Below are positions 18,499 to 28,329 of a stretch of DNA of 64,000 nt, piece after piece; the first letter of the stretch is position 1; each line of letters begins with the position of its first letter. Under the pieces are notes generated by a model, which was not told the origin of the DNA, did no database searches, and saw only the letters and a list, made by a program, of their open reading frames with translations. The stretch is from Vreelandella glaciei (GTDB lineage: Bacteria; Pseudomonadota; Gammaproteobacteria; Pseudomonadales; Halomonadaceae), in NCBI RefSeq assembly GCF_013415125.1, contig NZ_JACCDE010000011.1:62001-126000 (forward strand), read 5' to 3'. The position numbers and the translations under genes were made by a program.

Positions 18499-19571
18499 TG
18501 AACAAGGTTCAAGGGAAGACGAGCCGCTATTTTTTGGCAGCCATGATGTGCTGGGTAACGCCCATAACAATTGCGGATGAGCCTTCTGAGGGGGAACAGC
18601 AAGCTGTACCACAGCACTTTGCACCTCGGCAAAATGCTGACAGCCAAGCGCTGATGGAAGAGTTAGTTGAGCAAGGGGTGCCGCAAGCGTGGCTAGAAGA
18701 GGCGCTCGGACAGGCTAATTATACTCAAAGTGTACTGGACGCTATGGAAGGGGCCGCCGAGCGACGTTTAAAGTGGCATGAGTATCGCGCTATTTTCATG
18801 ACCCAGCAGCGCATTGAGGAGGGCGTTGAATTTATTGATGAGCATGCTGACGCCTTGGCGCGAGCCGAAAGTACCTATGGTGTTCCCGCTGAAATAATTA
18901 CCGCTATTATTGGCGTTGAAACATACTACGGCCGTCATAAAGGCCAGCACCGTGTATTGGATTCGCTGGCGACGCTGGCGTTTCATCACCCAGTGAGAGG
19001 CGCTTTTTTTCGCGGTGAGCTGGCAGCATTTTTACGTATAGCGTACGAGCAGCAGGTTGACCCAGCTAGGCTACGTGGCTCTTATGCAGGTGCCATGGGC
19101 TATCCGCAGTTTATCCCCACCAGTTACCAAGCCTATGCAGTAGATTTTGATGACGATGGCCGCCGCGATCTGTGGGAAAACCCAGTCGATGCGATTGGTA
19201 GTGTCGCTAATTACTTTGCCGAGCATAACTGGAAACCAGGGGCTGATATTTATCACCAGGCCACTGGGCCAGACGAATTGCCTAGGGAGCTATTACAGGA
19301 GCTCTCGTTTAACCAAACATCGACGCCTGCAGTGAGTGTTGCCCAACTTGCTGCGCATGGGCTGACGCCTAATGAGTCTCTTGATAGTGAATTGTTGGTC
19401 GTGCCATTGGCACTTGAGTTCGCTGATGGCGAGATTCACTATCGGTTTGGCGAGTATAATTTTTATGTGATTACTCGCTATAACCATAGTCACCTGTATG
19501 CCATGGCTGTAGCCGAGTTGGCAGAAGAGATCGCCGCATTGCACGATAAGCTGCATGAGGACGAGGCATGA
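18498..19571 (+). CDS. mltB: Lytic murein transglycosylase B
   Basis: Cleaves glycan strands of peptidoglycan, leaving 1,6-anhydro-MurNAc. 357 aa. The signal peptide spans residues about 1-25 (cleavage near ITIADEP); no lipobox Cys was seen, so unlike E. coli MltB it may be periplasmic and soluble. The catalytic Glu is in ITAIIGVETYYGRHKG, and RGSYAGAMGYPQFIPTSY is the family signature; the EF-hand-like DFDDDGRRDLW loop is present. It overlaps rlpA by 4 bases. Confidence 0.93.
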   Translation: MNKVQGKTSRYFLAAMMCWVTPITIADEPSEGEQQAVPQHFAPRQNADSQALMEELVEQGVPQAWLEEALGQANYTQSVLDAMEGAAERRLKWHEYRAIFMTQQRIEEGVEFIDEHADALARAESTYGVPAEIITAIIGVETYYGRHKGQHRVLDSLATLAFHHPVRGAFFRGELAAFLRIAYEQQVDPARLRGSYAGAMGYPQFIPTSYQAYAVDFDDDGRRDLWENPVDAIGSVANYFAEHNWKPGADIYHQATGPDELPRELLQELSFNQTSTPAVSVAQLAAHGLTPNESLDSELLVVPLALEFADGEIHYRFGEYNFYVITRYNHSHLYAMAVAELAEEIAALHDKLHEDEA

Positions 19572-20614
19572 ATAGCAAACTGACGATAACCAGGCGTGCT
19601 GGTGGGGTAATCGCCTTGCTGGCGCTGGTCAGTGGCTGTGCTAGCAATGATACCCAGCGTATTGATGTGCCTAGCTCGGCCAATCAAGCAGCAGCCCCCG
19701 GTTCGTCGGCCGCTACGAGTGACGGACGTTACGCCATGAGTGGAGATGCCTACCCACTTGAGCCGCCGGATGTTACCAAAGTGCCCGATGCAGAGCCGCG
19801 CATTGAGCAGCCCTCTCAAGGTGGCAACCGCTCAACCTATGAGGTGTGGGGAAAAACCTACCATGTGCTGTCCGATGCCACAGGTTACGAAAAACGTGGT
19901 ACGGCCTCTTGGTATGGTGAAAAATTCCACGGCTATGCGACCTCAAATGGCGAAATTTACGACATGTATAAAATGTCGGCAGCGCATCGCTCGCTGCCCT
20001 TACCCACGTTTGCCCGGGTAACCAACTTGGATAATGGGCAATCAGTGATTGTCAGGGTAAATGACCGCGGCCCGTTTCATAGTGACCGTGAAATAGATCT
20101 CTCGTATGCGGCAGCGGCACGATTGGGTTTTCTCGACCATGGCACCGGCTCCGTTAAGGTTGAAGCGATCAACCCCGAACAGTGGCTAGCCGAGCGTGGT
20201 CGAGGGGGGAGTGGTTCTTCCCAACAAGCAAGCGCTCAGGAGCCGGGACAAGTTGCTTCAAACGTTCCGTCGGTTGTTGCCCGGCAAATGGCGTCTAATG
20301 TTTCAGTATCTAATTCCTCAGTGCCTACTGCTTCAGCACCTGCTGCGCCCTCACGAGAATCGGTATCTCAGCAATCGCCAAGCCAAGGCGGGACAGGTGA
20401 CGCCGTTTACCTTCAGATTGCTGCACTTGGTAACCCGGAAGGTGCTCATCAGTTACAGCAGCGTTTACAGGGGGAGCAGCCTCACAACGTGCGTATTATG
20501 AGTGATGCTGACGTCTACCGTGTGCAAGTAGGTCCGATTAGTCCGGGGCAAGAGACACAGGCGCGCGAAACACTGCGCCAAGCGGGGTTCCCCCAGGTCT
20601 TTGTTGTGCGATAA
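19568..20614 (+). CDS. rlpA: Septal-ring lytic transglycosylase RlpA with SPOR domain
   Basis: Outer-membrane lipoprotein that cleaves stem-peptide-free (denuded) glycan at septa. 348 aa. The signal ends in the lipobox VSGC (Cys at about residue 24). The double-psi barrel runs from GTASWYGEKFHGYATSNGE to VNDRGPFHSDREIDLS with the catalytic Asp/Glu-type residues, then a Ser/Ala/Gln-rich linker (about residues 215-275), then a C-terminal SPOR domain (VYLQIAALGNPEGAHQL) that binds denuded glycan. It starts inside the mltB stop. Confidence 0.94.
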   Translation: MNSKLTITRRAGGVIALLALVSGCASNDTQRIDVPSSANQAAAPGSSAATSDGRYAMSGDAYPLEPPDVTKVPDAEPRIEQPSQGGNRSTYEVWGKTYHVLSDATGYEKRGTASWYGEKFHGYATSNGEIYDMYKMSAAHRSLPLPTFARVTNLDNGQSVIVRVNDRGPFHSDREIDLSYAAAARLGFLDHGTGSVKVEAINPEQWLAERGRGGSGSSQQASAQEPGQVASNVPSVVARQMASNVSVSNSSVPTASAPAAPSRESVSQQSPSQGGTGDAVYLQIAALGNPEGAHQLQQRLQGEQPHNVRIMSDADVYRVQVGPISPGQETQARETLRQAGFPQVFVVR

Positions 20615-20637
20615 TTAGCATCCTATTTATTTCTTGT

Positions 20638-20665
20638 GGCGCGCTTTACGCGCCGCCTTGTTTTT
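20638..20665 (+). terminator. Stem-loop with T-run after rlpA
   Basis: Arms GGCGCG (20638-20643) and CGCGCC (20649-20654), 5-base loop, followed by GCCTTGTTTTT. It could end or reduce transcription from the mrd-rlpA operon before dacA. A second small inverted repeat, AAGCTT ... AAGCTT, follows. Confidence 0.5.
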
Positions 20666-20711
20666 AAAAAAAGCTTTACAAGTAAGCTTTCAAGTAAGTG
20701 AGACTGACGTT

Positions 20712-21926
20712 ATGAACGTGTTTACATCCATTGGTCGCTCTGCACGCCTGTGCCTTTTTGCTGCAATGGCGACGGTTGCTGTGTCTGCCAGTGCACAGCA
20801 AGTTCCTCAGCCGGTAATACCGCAGCCGCAAACCATTATTCCTGCGGCTCCCCAGTTAGCGGCAAGTTCGTGGATACTCATGGATGCCAACAGTGGCCGC
20901 ATCTTGGCGGAGCATAATTCTGATGAGCGTCTCCCACCAGCGAGTTTGACCAAGCTGATGACGGCCTATTTAGTTGAGCGTGAGCTTGATCGCGGTACTA
21001 TCAATCTGACTGACATGATTAATATTAGTGAGAATGCGTGGCGTACCGGCGGCTCAAAAATGTTTATCGAGGTGGGTGATCAAGTTTCGGTAGATGACCT
21101 TCTTCATGGAATCATTATTGTGTCGGGTAACGATGCCAGTGTCGCCATGGCTGAGCATTTAGCGGGTGGAGAAACGCCCTTCGCGGATCTGATGAACCAA
21201 CATGCCACTCGGCTGGGAATGAATAATACAAACTTCCAAAATGCCACGGGCTTGCCGGGTGAGCAACACTACTCAACTGCCCATGATATGGCACGCTTAT
21301 CGCAGCACATTATTAATGATTATCCCGATCATTATGAAATTTACTCCCAGCGTACCTTCTCTTATGGCGGCATCGACCAGCCCAACCGTAACCGCTTGCT
21401 GTGGCGTGATCCTTCTGTCGACGGCTTAAAAACCGGTTGGACCACTGAGGCGGGTTTCTGCCTAGTTTCATCGGCTAAGCGTGACGATATGCGCTTGATT
21501 TCGGTTGTGATGGGCACCACCTCTGATGAAGCTCGTGCTCAGGAAACGCAAAAGCTGCTCAGCTATGGTTTCCGCTTTTTTGAGACCATGAAGCTTTACG
21601 AACGTGGTGCCGTGCTGGCAACGCCGCGTGTGTGGGGCGGTGATATTAACGAATTACGCGTGGGTGTCGATGAAGAGGTCTTTATGACCTTGCCGCGTAA
21701 CCGTAATGAAGAGCTGCGTGCGCGCCTTAATCTAAATCCGGATCTTCAGGCCCCGATTGCTATTGGTGATGAGGTCGGCACCCTTGAAGTTCATCTGGGC
21801 GACGAGGTGGTCGGTGAGCGTCGCTTGGTGGCCCTGGAAAACATTGAAGAGGGCGGTCTTTTCAAGCGTTTGTTTGATCAGGTGCAGCGCTTCTTTAGTG
21901 GCCTAATCAGCAACTTTACCGACTAA
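20712..21926 (+). CDS. dacA: Serine-type D-Ala-D-Ala carboxypeptidase (PBP5/6 type)
   Basis: Trims the terminal D-Ala from pentapeptides. About 404 aa. Signal peptide at residues 1-25 (cleaved after ASA), catalytic SxxK (ASLTK), SxN (SGN) and KTG (GLKTGWTTEAGFCLVSSA), the C-terminal beta domain, and a final amphipathic helix (LFKRLFDQVQRFFSGLISNF) that anchors it to the inner membrane. The frame is open further upstream to 20634, but the ATG at 20712 directly gives the signal peptide. Confidence 0.95.
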   Translation: MNVFTSIGRSARLCLFAAMATVAVSASAQQVPQPVIPQPQTIIPAAPQLAASSWILMDANSGRILAEHNSDERLPPASLTKLMTAYLVERELDRGTINLTDMINISENAWRTGGSKMFIEVGDQVSVDDLLHGIIIVSGNDASVAMAEHLAGGETPFADLMNQHATRLGMNNTNFQNATGLPGEQHYSTAHDMARLSQHIINDYPDHYEIYSQRTFSYGGIDQPNRNRLLWRDPSVDGLKTGWTTEAGFCLVSSAKRDDMRLISVVMGTTSDEARAQETQKLLSYGFRFFETMKLYERGAVLATPRVWGGDINELRVGVDEEVFMTLPRNRNEELRARLNLNPDLQAPIAIGDEVGTLEVHLGDEVVGERRLVALENIEEGGLFKRLFDQVQRFFSGLISNFTD

Positions 21927-21979
21927 ATATTGATTAGGCTTGAGCCGTTGGTTTTGTTTTTTGCAATGATGGGGTTGCT

Positions 21980-22291
21980 ATGAAAAAAGGTACGCCACAG
22001 GGGCTGCGTGATTTGCGCCAACCGGCGGTTCAAGAGCCGCCTAAAATCACTTTTCCCTGTGATTACTCGTTAAAAGTCGTCGGCGATGCCGCCGAAGACT
22101 TTCCTGCCTGTGTGTGCCAGGTCATTGTGCGCCATGCGCCTGATTTCGACGCCACGACCATGCAGGTAGTTGATAGCCGTAATGGTCGTTTCCAATCGGT
22201 TCGTGTGGTGATTAGAGCGACCGGAGAGCAGCACATTAAAGAGCTGTTTGAAGCGCTCAAAGCCACCGGCCGTGTCCATATGGTGGTGTAA
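21980..22291 (+). CDS. ybeD: YbeD/DUF493 family protein
   Basis: 103 aa cytoplasmic protein with an ACT-like fold in its family. Typical patterns are [13 protein letters not shown]-like start ([15 protein letters not shown]) and the end TGRVHMVV. Family role is not established; it is almost always found between dacA and lipB, as here, and may be regulatory. It ends 2 bases before lipB. Confidence 0.9.
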   Translation: MKKGTPQGLRDLRQPAVQEPPKITFPCDYSLKVVGDAAEDFPACVCQVIVRHAPDFDATTMQVVDSRNGRFQSVRVVIRATGEQHIKELFEALKATGRVHMVV

Positions 22292-22293
22292 GC

Positions 22294-22956
22294 GTGAGCG
22301 ACGCCGAGCCAATTAAGCTGCATCACTTAGGGCGCCAACCCTATTTTCCTGTTTGGGAGGCGATGCGCTCACTGACTGATACCCGCGATGCTAATACCCC
22401 TGATCAGTTCTGGTTGGTCGAGCACGATCCTGTGTTTACTCAAGGACAGGCAGGCAAGCCAGAGCATTTGCTTTTGCCCGGCGATATTCCGGTAGTGCAT
22501 ACGGATAGGGGAGGACAGGTTACCTATCACGGGCCTGGTCAGGTGGTGCTATATCCGTTATTGGATGTGCGGCGTGGAAAAATTGGCGTACGCGATTTAG
22601 TCACTGCATTGGAGAATGCGGTGATTGATGTGTTAAGCAGTTACGGGGTAAGCGCGCGTGCGCGGCCTGATGCGCCCGGTGTGTATGTAATGACCGACGC
22701 AGGTGAAGCTAAAATTGCTTCGTTGGGCTTGCGTATCCGGCGTGGGGCAAGCTTTCATGGCGTAGCGCTAAATGTCGATGGTGACTTAACGCCTTTTTTG
22801 CGGATTAACCCCTGCGGCTATGCAGGCATGCCTATGGTGAGGTTGGCCGACGTTGCATCGCTGCCAAGCGACCATCAGGTCGGGGAGCAGTTGGCGAAAG
22901 CGCTAGCCAAACGGCTAAATCGCGAGCTGGTCCGTGTAGATAGCTCGCCACTGTAA
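22294..22956 (+). CDS. lipB: Octanoyl-[acyl-carrier protein]:protein octanoyltransferase
   Basis: Moves octanoate from ACP to lipoyl domains. 220 aa. Signature [13 protein letters not shown], the catalytic Lys in [23 protein letters not shown] and the acyl-Cys in NPCGYAGM are all present. The start is GTG at 22294. It faces lipA, which inserts sulfur in the next step, although the two are convergent here rather than in one operon. Confidence 0.95.
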   Translation: MSDAEPIKLHHLGRQPYFPVWEAMRSLTDTRDANTPDQFWLVEHDPVFTQGQAGKPEHLLLPGDIPVVHTDRGGQVTYHGPGQVVLYPLLDVRRGKIGVRDLVTALENAVIDVLSSYGVSARARPDAPGVYVMTDAGEAKIASLGLRIRRGASFHGVALNVDGDLTPFLRINPCGYAGMPMVRLADVASLPSDHQVGEQLAKALAKRLNRELVRVDSSPL

Positions 22957-22977
22957 AAAGGGAGCCTCTGGCTCCCT
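22955..22977 (-). terminator. Terminator between convergent lipB and lipA
   Basis: Arms AGGGAGCC (22959-22966) and GGCTCCCT (22970-22977) with a 3-base loop. Read on the minus strand the stem is followed by TTTTT, so it ends the lipA transcript; on the plus strand it is only GTTTC, so weaker for lipB. Confidence 0.75.
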
Positions 22978-23012
22978 GTTTCAACAAGCTTTGTATAGCG
23001 CTGGAGTTAGTC

Positions 23013-24071
23013 TTATCCTACGTTTAGTGCTGGAATAATATTGGGATTCGCTTCTTGTTCCTGACCAGGAATTGCAGCGGGTGAGGCGAGCCCAAGGTTA
23101 TTCTTTTCAAACACGCGATCAGCGCGATAGCTGGAACGCACCAGCGGGCCAGAAGGCACTTCCATAAAGCCCTTCTCCAAACCGATCACACGGTAGCGGT
23201 CAAACTCTTCTGGCGTTACCCAGCGCTCAACCGCCAAGTGATTTTTGGTTGGGCGCAAATATTGACCAAGCGTGACGATATCGACACCGATTTCACGCAG
23301 ATCATCAAAAGTCTGCAAGATCTCTTCGTCAGTTTCGCCCAATCCCAGCATTAAGCTGGTTTTGGTGATGATGTCAGGACGGTAGCGCTTGGCATGGGCA
23401 AGCACATCAAGCGTTTTACGATAACCCGCTCGCCGATCACGTACACGGCCTGTTAATCGTTCAACGGTTTCCACGTTTTGGGCAAATACTTGTAACCCAG
23501 AATCAACAACGCGCTCAATAGCACTCAGCTCGCCATCGAAGTCAGGCGTTAAGGCTTCCACGACTACTTCAGGTGTGCGCGCTTTAATGGCACTAATACA
23601 GTTGGCATAGTGCGATGCACCGCCATCGTCGAGATCGTCACGGTCTACCGAGGTGAGCACGATGTAACGAAGGCCCATTAACTCCACTGACTTCGCGGTG
23701 TTTTCAGGTTCTTCGTGATCGAGCCAGCCTTGTGGGTTGCCGGTATCTACCGCGCAGAATCGACAAGCGCGGGTGCATACTGATCCCATAAGCATGATAG
23801 TCGCCGTGCCGTTGCTCCAGCACTCGCCCATATTGGGGCAATGAGATTCAGCACAAACGGTGCTTAGTCGATGGGTAGCAACGTTCTTTTTGACCGCTTC
23901 AAAACGCTCCCCCCCAGGGATCTGTGCGCGCAGCCACTTGGGCTTGCGTTCAAGAGAAGGGGCTTCTGCCTGCGCTTTGCGCTGCTTCATGCCATCCTTG
24001 ATCACCGTCATGCCATGTTCATTACGGAATTTTTCACCGCTAGACACGCGTTGCGGAGGGATATTGCTCAT
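23013..24071 (-). CDS. lipA: Lipoyl synthase
   Basis: Radical-SAM enzyme that inserts two sulfurs into protein-bound octanoyl groups. 352 aa. Auxiliary-cluster cysteines [12 protein letters not shown] and the radical-SAM CTRACRFC motif are intact, as is the C-terminal RSSYRA with the Ser ligand of the auxiliary cluster. The C-terminal about 30 residues beyond that Ser are a little longer than in E. coli. Confidence 0.96.
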   Translation of the reverse strand: MSNIPPQRVSSGEKFRNEHGMTVIKDGMKQRKAQAEAPSLERKPKWLRAQIPGGERFEAVKKNVATHRLSTVCAESHCPNMGECWSNGTATIMLMGSVCTRACRFCAVDTGNPQGWLDHEEPENTAKSVELMGLRYIVLTSVDRDDLDDGGASHYANCISAIKARTPEVVVEALTPDFDGELSAIERVVDSGLQVFAQNVETVERLTGRVRDRRAGYRKTLDVLAHAKRYRPDIITKTSLMLGLGETDEEILQTFDDLREIGVDIVTLGQYLRPTKNHLAVERWVTPEEFDRYRVIGLEKGFMEVPSGPLVRSSYRADRVFEKNNLGLASPAAIPGQEQEANPNIIPALNVG

Positions 24072-24243
24072 AGGGACAGAGCCTCTCTTTTGTGCGGTAG
24101 GCCGAGTACGTTAGCAGGCGTTAAGCCCTTACAAGACCTGCCAATTGATACCTGATTAATTAATACGAAGTGCATCCGATATTTCATCGTGCTAATAGCT
24201 ACTAATGTAACATATCTCACTGTCAACAGGACACCGCATGGCC

Positions 24244-25230
24244 CTAGGGCGCAAGCATTGGCAGGCAAGCGACGCCGTGGCTCGGTAACGGGCTTGAGGG
24301 CGCTTGAAAGTGGCGGCGATAATCGGGTAAGTGCTCACGGATAAAGCTTAAGAAAAGCTCTGCCACCGGTGTGGGAAAACGTTCCCGCGCATAAACCGTG
24401 CACCAGGAGCGGTGGATCGGGAAATCGGGAAGCCCAAGCTCAAAAAGTAACCCTTGTTCAAGCTCAAGCTGTACCGCCAAGCGGGGGAGAACGGCAACGC
24501 CTAAGTGGGCCATTACTCCGCCTTTAATGGCTTCATTGGTGCCCAGCTCAATACAGTGGGGAAGGGCGACCTGCTGATTGGCGGCCATTTGTTCAAAGGC
24601 ATTGCGCACGCCAGAACCCGGCTCACGCATTAACACGTAGTGGCGTGCGAAGTCTGCCAGAGAGGGCTCCGGCATAGAGAGTAGGGGGTGTTCCGGCCAG
24701 ACCACCGCGATCAATTCATTATCAAGAATCGGCATCACTACTAAGCGATCATCCTCTGGCACCATCGCCATAATAACGAGATCATCCTGCTGCTCAGTCA
24801 ACCGCTCTAGGGCTTGGCTGCGATTGCATACCTTTAAGCGAACGTGCACCTCTGGGTAGTGAGCGCGGAAACGGGCGAGTAAGTAAGGTACGACATATTG
24901 CGCCGAGGATACTGCCGCAATATTAAGTTCACCGCTTATTTTGCCGTTAATGTCCGATAGGTTCATTTCCAGGCGTGAAAGCTGACCAAAAATTTCTCGT
25001 GTCGAATGGGCGAGCGTATCTGCGGCGGGAAGCGTGTGGAGCGTTTTGCCCGCGTAGTTAAAAAGTGGCTGCCCCAACGCCAGCTCAAGCTGGCGTATTT
25101 GTGCGCTCACCGCGGGCTGGGTAAGCCCTAGCTGCTCAGCTGCGCGAGAATAAGAGCGTTGCCGGTGCACCGCCTGGAAGACCTGTAGTTGCCGAAATGT
25201 AAGGCGATTGAGCAGAGTAGGGGATGACAT
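24244..25230 (-). CDS. LysR-family transcriptional regulator (CbbR-like)
   Basis: 328 aa. N-terminal winged helix-turn-helix (LTFRQLQVFQAVHRQRSYSRAAEQLGLTQPAVSAQIRQLE), then a periplasmic-binding-like effector domain beginning near GELNIAAVSSAQYVVPYLL. The overall shape resembles CbbR-type LysR proteins, but no carbon-fixation gene lies nearby, so the target is unknown. It is divergent from the DUF3141 gene; the 247-base spacer between them is a natural place for its operator. Confidence 0.88.
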   Translation of the reverse strand: MSSPTLLNRLTFRQLQVFQAVHRQRSYSRAAEQLGLTQPAVSAQIRQLELALGQPLFNYAGKTLHTLPAADTLAHSTREIFGQLSRLEMNLSDINGKISGELNIAAVSSAQYVVPYLLARFRAHYPEVHVRLKVCNRSQALERLTEQQDDLVIMAMVPEDDRLVVMPILDNELIAVVWPEHPLLSMPEPSLADFARHYVLMREPGSGVRNAFEQMAANQQVALPHCIELGTNEAIKGGVMAHLGVAVLPRLAVQLELEQGLLFELGLPDFPIHRSWCTVYARERFPTPVAELFLSFIREHLPDYRRHFQAPSSPLPSHGVACLPMLAP

Positions 25231-25477
25231 AGCAACCTCGTAGTGAACACTCTTTAATGTCGCTAGGACTAATGCCCAATACAGGCTTTATCGCCAGCGC
25301 AACGCATGCTAACACTGAATCTTTGGCGCTGCTGAAAGAGCGTTATGTCGCCCTTTGGTCGTAAATATTAGGGGTAAAGATCGACGTCGCGCATGTAGTG
25401 GCCTAAACTATATTGCATTGCAGCATCCTCATTGCTGCCCGGTTTGATGCCGGCGCATCAACCCCATGGGAGAACCT

Positions 25478-28036
25478 ATGAACTTTCTCGCCAATCCTTT
25501 GCTAACCACCAGCGCTTTTACTGACGCCTGGCTAAAGCAACAAAATGGCTCCACAGCGTTGCCAAGTAGTGAACCGATCGCTTCCTTATTCGACCCATTT
25601 GGGTTTGGACGGGCGGCCTTCGGTTACTGGCGCGATAGCATGGAGCGTAGCGTTTTGTACCTGGACGTTATGCGCGAGCGTGGTAATCAGTACCTTGAAC
25701 ATATGGAGCAAACCAAGCCCAGTGTGTTGGGGTTTGATACCGAAGTGCTGCTGGATGGGCGGACGCTACCGCGGCCAACTAACTATGAACTGCTGCGCGT
25801 ACTGCCCCATGAAGGGACTGAAACTGACCTACAAAAACGTCCTTTTGTAGTGATCGACCCGCGAGCGGGGCATGGGCCAGGGATTGGTGGCTTTAAGCCA
25901 GACAGCGAGTTGGGGGTGGCGCTAAAAGCGGGACATCCCTGCTACTTTATTGGTTTTTTACCATTTCCTGAGCCGGGTCAAACCGTCGAGGACGTAGTTG
26001 ATTCAGAAATTGCATTTCTACGCCATGTAATTGAGCTTCACCCCGAAACCACCGAAAAGCCAATGGTGGTGGGCAATTGCCAAGCAGGCTGGCAAATCAT
26101 GATGGCGGCCGCACTAGAGCCAGATGTGTTTGGGCCGATCCTTATTGCCGGTGCGCCGCTTTCTTATTGGGCGGGCGAGCATGGTAAAGCCCCAATGCGT
26201 TATACGGGCGGTATGACCGGGGGTAGTTGGATTACGGCACTCACTAGCGACATTGGCAATGGCCTGTTTGACGGGGCGTGGTTGGTGCAGAATTTTGAGC
26301 GCCTCAACCCGGCTAATACGTACTGGAAAAAACAGTATCACCTTTACGATAACATCGATACAGAAGCGGGCCGATACCTCGACTTTGAACGCTGGTGGGG
26401 CGGTCACGTCCTGTTGGGCGGTGAAGAAATTCAATATATTGTCGATAATCTGTTTGTGGGCAATCGACTTTCTACCGCGCAGTTGGTGACTCGTGATGGG
26501 CGCCGAATCGACCTACGGAATGTGCGCTCACCGATCGTGGTGTTCTGTTCTCGTGGGGACGATATTACCCCGCCGCCGCAAGCGTTGGGCTGGATTCGTG
26601 ATTTATATGAAAACACAGATGACATCATCGCCAACGAGCAAACTATCGTCTATTGCCAGCATGATACTACCGGCCACCTAGGTATATTTGTTTCGGGTAG
26701 CGTGTCGCGCAAAGAGCATACCGAATTCACTGCCAATATGGATTACATCGACGTACTCCCGCCTGGGCTGTACGAAACCTCCATATCCCCGGCGGAAAAG
26801 GGCGAAGATGCCGAGCTGTTCGAGCGTGATTATCTGCTCGAATTTATGCCGCGTAACTTTGAAGAGTTAGATCAGGCAGTGATGCACAAGCCTGAGGATG
26901 ATCGTCGCTTTGCCACCGTGGCGCGTATATCAGAAATTAATTTGGGGCTGTATCGGATTTTTATGCAGCCCTGGCTAAAAGCTATTATGACGCCGGAAGC
27001 TGCCCGCTTTATTCGTCGTATGCACCCGATCCGGCTGGGCTACAAACTGCTTTCCGACCGTAACCCGCTTTCCGTGCCGTTACCGGTAATGGCAGAAGCG
27101 GTGCGTAAAAATCGTCACCCTGTGTCTCAAGATAATCTTTTTAAAGCACTTGAAACCATGGGCTCTGACCAGTTGGTTGCAAGCCTCAATGCGGTGCGCG
27201 ACTTACGCGATAGTAGCACCGAAAAAATGTTTATGGATATTTATGGCCAGCCGCTGTTGCAGGCCGCCGTAGGCCTTTATGGCGATGCCCATGTGCATCG
27301 CCGCCGCCCCGGGGCTGAGCCCGAGCACCACCGCTTCATGGAGCAGCGTCAGGAAGCGCTGCGCGAGAAGATTACCCACGGCGGTGCGCACGAAGCGGTG
27401 ATGCGCTCGCTGATCTACGTGCTCGGCGGTGCTCCAGCCACGGATGAGCGTAACTTTAAGCGGTTACGCGCCTCCCGTGCCGAGCTTGAGCCAGGCATAG
27501 AGCTGAGTGAATTTAAACGCCTAGTGCGCGAGCAGTTCTTTATCTTGAAGCTGGATCGTAAGCAAGCGCTGAATGCACTGCCTATTTTGCTCAAGGGTAA
27601 TAGCAACGACGATATCGATAGTTATATTAGCCATCTTGAGCACGTGTTTGCCGCCAGTGGCGAGCTTTCGGAGCATGCTGCAAATCGCTTTGTTCAGATA
27701 AAGGCGCTTTTTGATCAGGCGCGGCCTAGCAAAAAGGAAGCACCTGCTACTCCTAACGCTGCCAAGGCAAAGGCGAAAACATCTACAAAGTCACAAACGG
27801 CTACGACTGGCGTGGTTGGTAAAGCTGTTACATCGGAAGGAGCTAGTCAGGCAAAAGCTAATGCAGAAGAAGCTAAGCCAAAAGCAGCTAAGCTAACTTC
27901 TGTTGAGCCCTCGGCTGCGCCTGACAAAGCAGAGGGAAAAGCCACTAAACCCTCTGCAGCCGATGAGGAAAGCACCAAGTCAACAGTGAAATCTGACAGC
28001 GCTAACGAAGGTAATAAGCCATCTGAAAAACGCTAA
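25478..28036 (+). CDS. DUF3141 protein (PHB-synthase-like alpha/beta hydrolase) with Lys/Ala-rich tail
   Basis: About 852 aa. The first about 600 residues look like the DUF3141 family, a relative of polyhydroxyalkanoate synthases: RPFVVIDPRAGHGPGIGGFK, the nucleophile-elbow-like VVGNCQAGWQ (Cys in place of Ser, as in PHA synthases) and CQHDTTGHLGIFVSG for the His. The last about 120 residues (from about DQARPSKKEA) are low complexity, rich in Lys, Ala, Ser and Thr. The ATG at 25478 has GGAGA 4 bases upstream; the earlier ATG at 25466 overlaps that site and is less likely. Enzymatic role is not established. Confidence 0.8.
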   Translation: MNFLANPLLTTSAFTDAWLKQQNGSTALPSSEPIASLFDPFGFGRAAFGYWRDSMERSVLYLDVMRERGNQYLEHMEQTKPSVLGFDTEVLLDGRTLPRPTNYELLRVLPHEGTETDLQKRPFVVIDPRAGHGPGIGGFKPDSELGVALKAGHPCYFIGFLPFPEPGQTVEDVVDSEIAFLRHVIELHPETTEKPMVVGNCQAGWQIMMAAALEPDVFGPILIAGAPLSYWAGEHGKAPMRYTGGMTGGSWITALTSDIGNGLFDGAWLVQNFERLNPANTYWKKQYHLYDNIDTEAGRYLDFERWWGGHVLLGGEEIQYIVDNLFVGNRLSTAQLVTRDGRRIDLRNVRSPIVVFCSRGDDITPPPQALGWIRDLYENTDDIIANEQTIVYCQHDTTGHLGIFVSGSVSRKEHTEFTANMDYIDVLPPGLYETSISPAEKGEDAELFERDYLLEFMPRNFEELDQAVMHKPEDDRRFATVARISEINLGLYRIFMQPWLKAIMTPEAARFIRRMHPIRLGYKLLSDRNPLSVPLPVMAEAVRKNRHPVSQDNLFKALETMGSDQLVASLNAVRDLRDSSTEKMFMDIYGQPLLQAAVGLYGDAHVHRRRPGAEPEHHRFMEQRQEALREKITHGGAHEAVMRSLIYVLGGAPATDERNFKRLRASRAELEPGIELSEFKRLVREQFFILKLDRKQALNALPILLKGNSNDDIDSYISHLEHVFAASGELSEHAANRFVQIKALFDQARPSKKEAPATPNAAKAKAKTSTKSQTATTGVVGKAVTSEGASQAKANAEEAKPKAAKLTSVEPSAAPDKAEGKATKPSAADEESTKSTVKSDSANEGNKPSEKR

Positions 28037-28054
28037 AACAGTATGTTAGCTCAC

Positions 28055-28090
28055 AGCGCCCCCGCCTATATGGTGGGGGCGCTTTGTTTG
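28055..28090 (+). terminator. Strong rho-independent terminator after the DUF3141 gene
   Basis: Arms 28055-28066 (AGCGCCCCCGCC) and 28072-28083 (GGTGGGGGCGCT) form a 12-bp stem with one G-U pair and a 5-base loop, followed by a T-rich tract (TTGTTTGT). It ends the transcript before topA. Confidence 0.88.
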
Positions 28091-28329
28091 TCTGTGTGCC
28101 TTTTGGGTTGCCGTAATGCCAGTGGCAGTCTAGTGTCTAGCTACTCTTTGTCTGAAATCTACGGATTCTTCCTACGGCTTGGTTGCTACTGGCGCTTAGC
28201 CAAGGGCTGGGGTAGGGTAGGCGCATTTTTTCATCCGTATCTTTGTTAATGGGCTGTTTCATCCCGGCGATACGGCACCGAATTTAGAGCACGTGCTAGA
28301 CAGCCCGTGCATTAGGAAAGTGGAGCACT

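Noticed and set aside
20634-20711. Upstream start for dacA
   Set aside because: It would place the terminator stem inside the gene and put 26 residues before a good signal peptide.
28043-28249. 68-codon open frame on the plus strand after the DUF3141 gene
   Set aside because: It runs through a strong terminator hairpin (28055-28083) and has no ribosome-binding site or plausible protein pattern.
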